Below, piece after piece: positions 63,127-64,000 of a DNA stretch of 64,000 nt. Made by a program: the position numbers and the translations under genes. Under the pieces are notes generated by a model. It did not search any database. It was not told the DNA's origin and worked only from the letters and a program-made list of their open reading frames with translations. Numbering within the stretch: position 1 is the stretch's first letter; each line of letters starts with the position of its first letter. Source of the DNA: Ligustrum vulgare (taxonomy: Eukaryota; Streptophyta; Magnoliopsida; Lamiales; Oleaceae); contig OY743190.1 in the NCBI GenBank assembly GCA_963555705.1, positions 16,685,491 to 16,749,490 on the forward strand. Direction: 5' to 3'.

Positions 63127-63243
63127 ATGAATACTTTGAAAGTTGAGGAACTAAAATGAGTACTTTTGAAAGTTCAGGGACTAAAATGAATACTTTGAAA
63201 ATTGAGGGACTGAAATAAACTTCTTTGAAAACAAAGGGGCTTA
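63127..63243 (+). repeat. Degenerate 29-30 bp minisatellite, about four copies
   Basis: Copies begin at 63127, 63156, 63186 and 63215. Each has the pattern atgaatactttgaaa, a variable part, then gagggactaaa. Spacing is 29, 30 and 29 bp. Degenerate 'agggactaaa' tracts of this kind are a familiar component of plant intergenic DNA, which supports a plant source. The copies are too diverged to be a recent expansion. Confidence 0.8.
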
Positions 63244-63401
63244 TATATTGTAATTAGAACATGTGGGAACAGCCCAAATATATATTTGAACTAGCAGGGA
63301 CTTATGAAGGCGTTTTAAAAACTACAAGGACTGATTTTGAAATAATTTTGGAACCCAGGGACTAAAGGGTAAATTCTGAAATTAAAATAAATCAGATTTT
63401 A
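63244..63401. other. AT-rich intergenic DNA with scattered 'agggact' motifs
   Basis: Isolated copies of the same motif appear as gcagggactta (about 63292), acaaggactga (about 63323) and cccagggactaaagg (about 63354). They are probably outlying, more decayed repeats. No open reading frame of note is present. Confidence 0.6.
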
Positions 63402-63432
63402 TATATATCAAATCCTTTATTTTTCTCCTTCA
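63402..63432 (+). promoter_or_regulatory. Possible core promoter: TATA-like element and CA initiator
   Basis: tatatat at 63402-63408 lies about 24-30 bases before the CA of ttcagtg (63431-63432), a normal plant TATA-to-start distance. A pyrimidine-rich stretch (ctttatttttctccttc) sits between them. The same stretch ending in cag at 63433 also makes a good 3' splice acceptor, so this could instead be the end of an upstream intron. I favour the promoter reading because only satellite and minisatellite DNA lies upstream. Confidence 0.4.
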
Positions 63433-63459
63433 GTGTCGAGAGAAAACGAGGACGCAGCG

Positions 63460-63569
63460 ATGCCGGCCTCGAGCAGGGGAGATCTGCCGGAGTTAAACGT
63501 CGGCGATCCACGGCGGTATTACCGCCGCCTTGTGGCGGTGATCAAAAGGAAAAGAAACGGTAACAAAAG
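63460..63569 (+). CDS. Putative first coding exon of an unidentified gene (partial)
   Basis: I do not recognise the product. An ATG at 63460 with a purine at -3 opens a frame in a sharply GC- and CpG-rich segment, unlike anything to its left. It reads 37 codons (MPASSRGDLPEL...) to a TAG at 63571-63573. The second half is very basic (RRYYRRL, then IKRKRNGNKR) with no visible signal peptide or membrane segment. Two donor sites fit: AAAG/GTAGAG after 63569, where the TAG would be intronic, and ACG/GTAACA after 63559. The 5' UTR would be about 28 bases if transcription starts near 63432. The frame is also open upstream of the ATG to the acceptor-like site at 63433, so an internal exon is an alternative. 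Downstream exons lie outside the window. Confidence 0.4.
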
Positions 63570-64000
63570 GTAGAGCTTGGTGCGAGAAATTGGGTTAAAA
63601 CAGCGGCTGAGTTCGCGATTTAGATCGTGATTTCTCCGGGTATAAATTCGGCTGTCGAGGTAGGTAGATATCTGGGTTTCGATTCTTTTCAGTTTTGGGT
63701 TTTTATTTGGGATTCGATTGGATATCAAACGAAATGGGCAGTGGCGATTTGACTGGTTACCGATTATGGAGGTGGTGATGTGTGGGATTGTAGGCGAATT
63801 GGTTAGTGGTGGTGTCCGTTTGGTTTCTGGTATTAATGTGAAATTAATGTGCGTAAGTAAACTTCCCTTATTTTCATGAAAGTAGAAAGTTAATGTGAAA
63901 TTAATGTGCGTAAGTAAATTTTCCCCTATTTTTTTCAAAGTTGAATGTAAATGTGGAATTAATGTGTAAACGACTGTCTTGCAACTTAATTGTTTTGATG
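63570..64000 (+). other. Probable first intron or 5' leader, T-rich
   Basis: From the donor-like ggtagag the sequence becomes T/G-rich on the plus strand with in-frame stops, as in plant introns. It contains an internal acceptor-like gattcttttcag ending at about 63692. No convincing second exon is seen before the window ends, so the intron, if real, continues to the right. Confidence 0.4.
63833..63968 (+). repeat. 57-bp tandem repeat, about 2.4 copies
   Basis: ttaatgtgaaattaatg followed by tgcgtaagtaaa occurs at 63833 and again at 63890. A decayed third start (taaatgtggaattaatgtg) lies near 63948. The first two copies differ mainly after the gtaagtaaa block. Each copy also holds a strong donor-like gtaagta. 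Confidence 0.8.

Noticed and set aside
63519..63938. 139-codon minus-strand open frame in the right flank
   Set aside because: It runs antisense to the GC-rich exon and through the 57-bp repeat, so its N-terminal half repeats itself (LLTHINFTL twice). No domain is recognisable and the plus strand has better gene signals.

Overview
This window is almost entirely one tandem-repeat (satellite) array, ending in about 0.9 kb of non-satellite sequence that looks like the 5' end of a gene. It reads as nuclear DNA of a higher plant, probably a dicot. The supporting signs are an AT-rich background, a multi-kilobase higher-order repeat, plant-like intron signals (T-rich stretches, gattgcag acceptors, gtaag donors), degenerate 'agggactaaa' minisatellite DNA next to the array, and a short GC/CpG-rich putative exon followed by T-rich intron-like sequence. 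No bacterial gene, rRNA, tRNA, CRISPR array or recognisable transposon protein is visible.

Positions 1-63091 hold the array. Its unit is 2,355 bp long and repeats about 28 times head to tail, continuing off the left edge. Each unit is a five-monomer higher-order repeat (A 410, B 565, C 398, D 558 and E 424 bp in unit 1). A, C and E share one type of head (X). B and D share another (Y) and carry an extra purine-rich gagt/gaag tract. The order X-Y-X-Y-X, together with E having an X head and a Y tail, suggests an ancestral X-Y dimer of about 970 bp in which one copy lost its middle. Units differ by very few substitutions and by 12-bp indels, giving lengths of 2355, 2343 or 2331 bp, plus one 2346 bp. 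Unit 13 is only 669 bp because of an internal 1,674-bp deletion.

The variants also show a larger layer. Units 2-7 (2356-16461) and 22-27 (47629-61734) have the same order of lengths and diagnostic variants at a constant offset of 45,273 bp, so a block of at least 14 kb has been copied inside the array.

The monomers resemble decayed gene fragments more than simple sequence. X heads read in one frame as a short FVEF...GDA.(D/E)YI stretch that recalls the RNP1 end of an RRM. Downstream lie RS dipeptides and splice-like signals. I propose, with limited confidence, that the satellite was amplified from a piece of an SR-type splicing-factor gene. No unit carries a complete gene.

At 62905 the array breaks from monomer C into a mutated fragment of E, duplicates 48 bp, and ends near 63091. 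It is followed by degenerate 29-30 bp repeats (63127-63243), a TATA-like element (63402-63408), a GC-rich putative first exon starting with ATG at 63460, and intron-like DNA with a 57-bp repeat to the window end.
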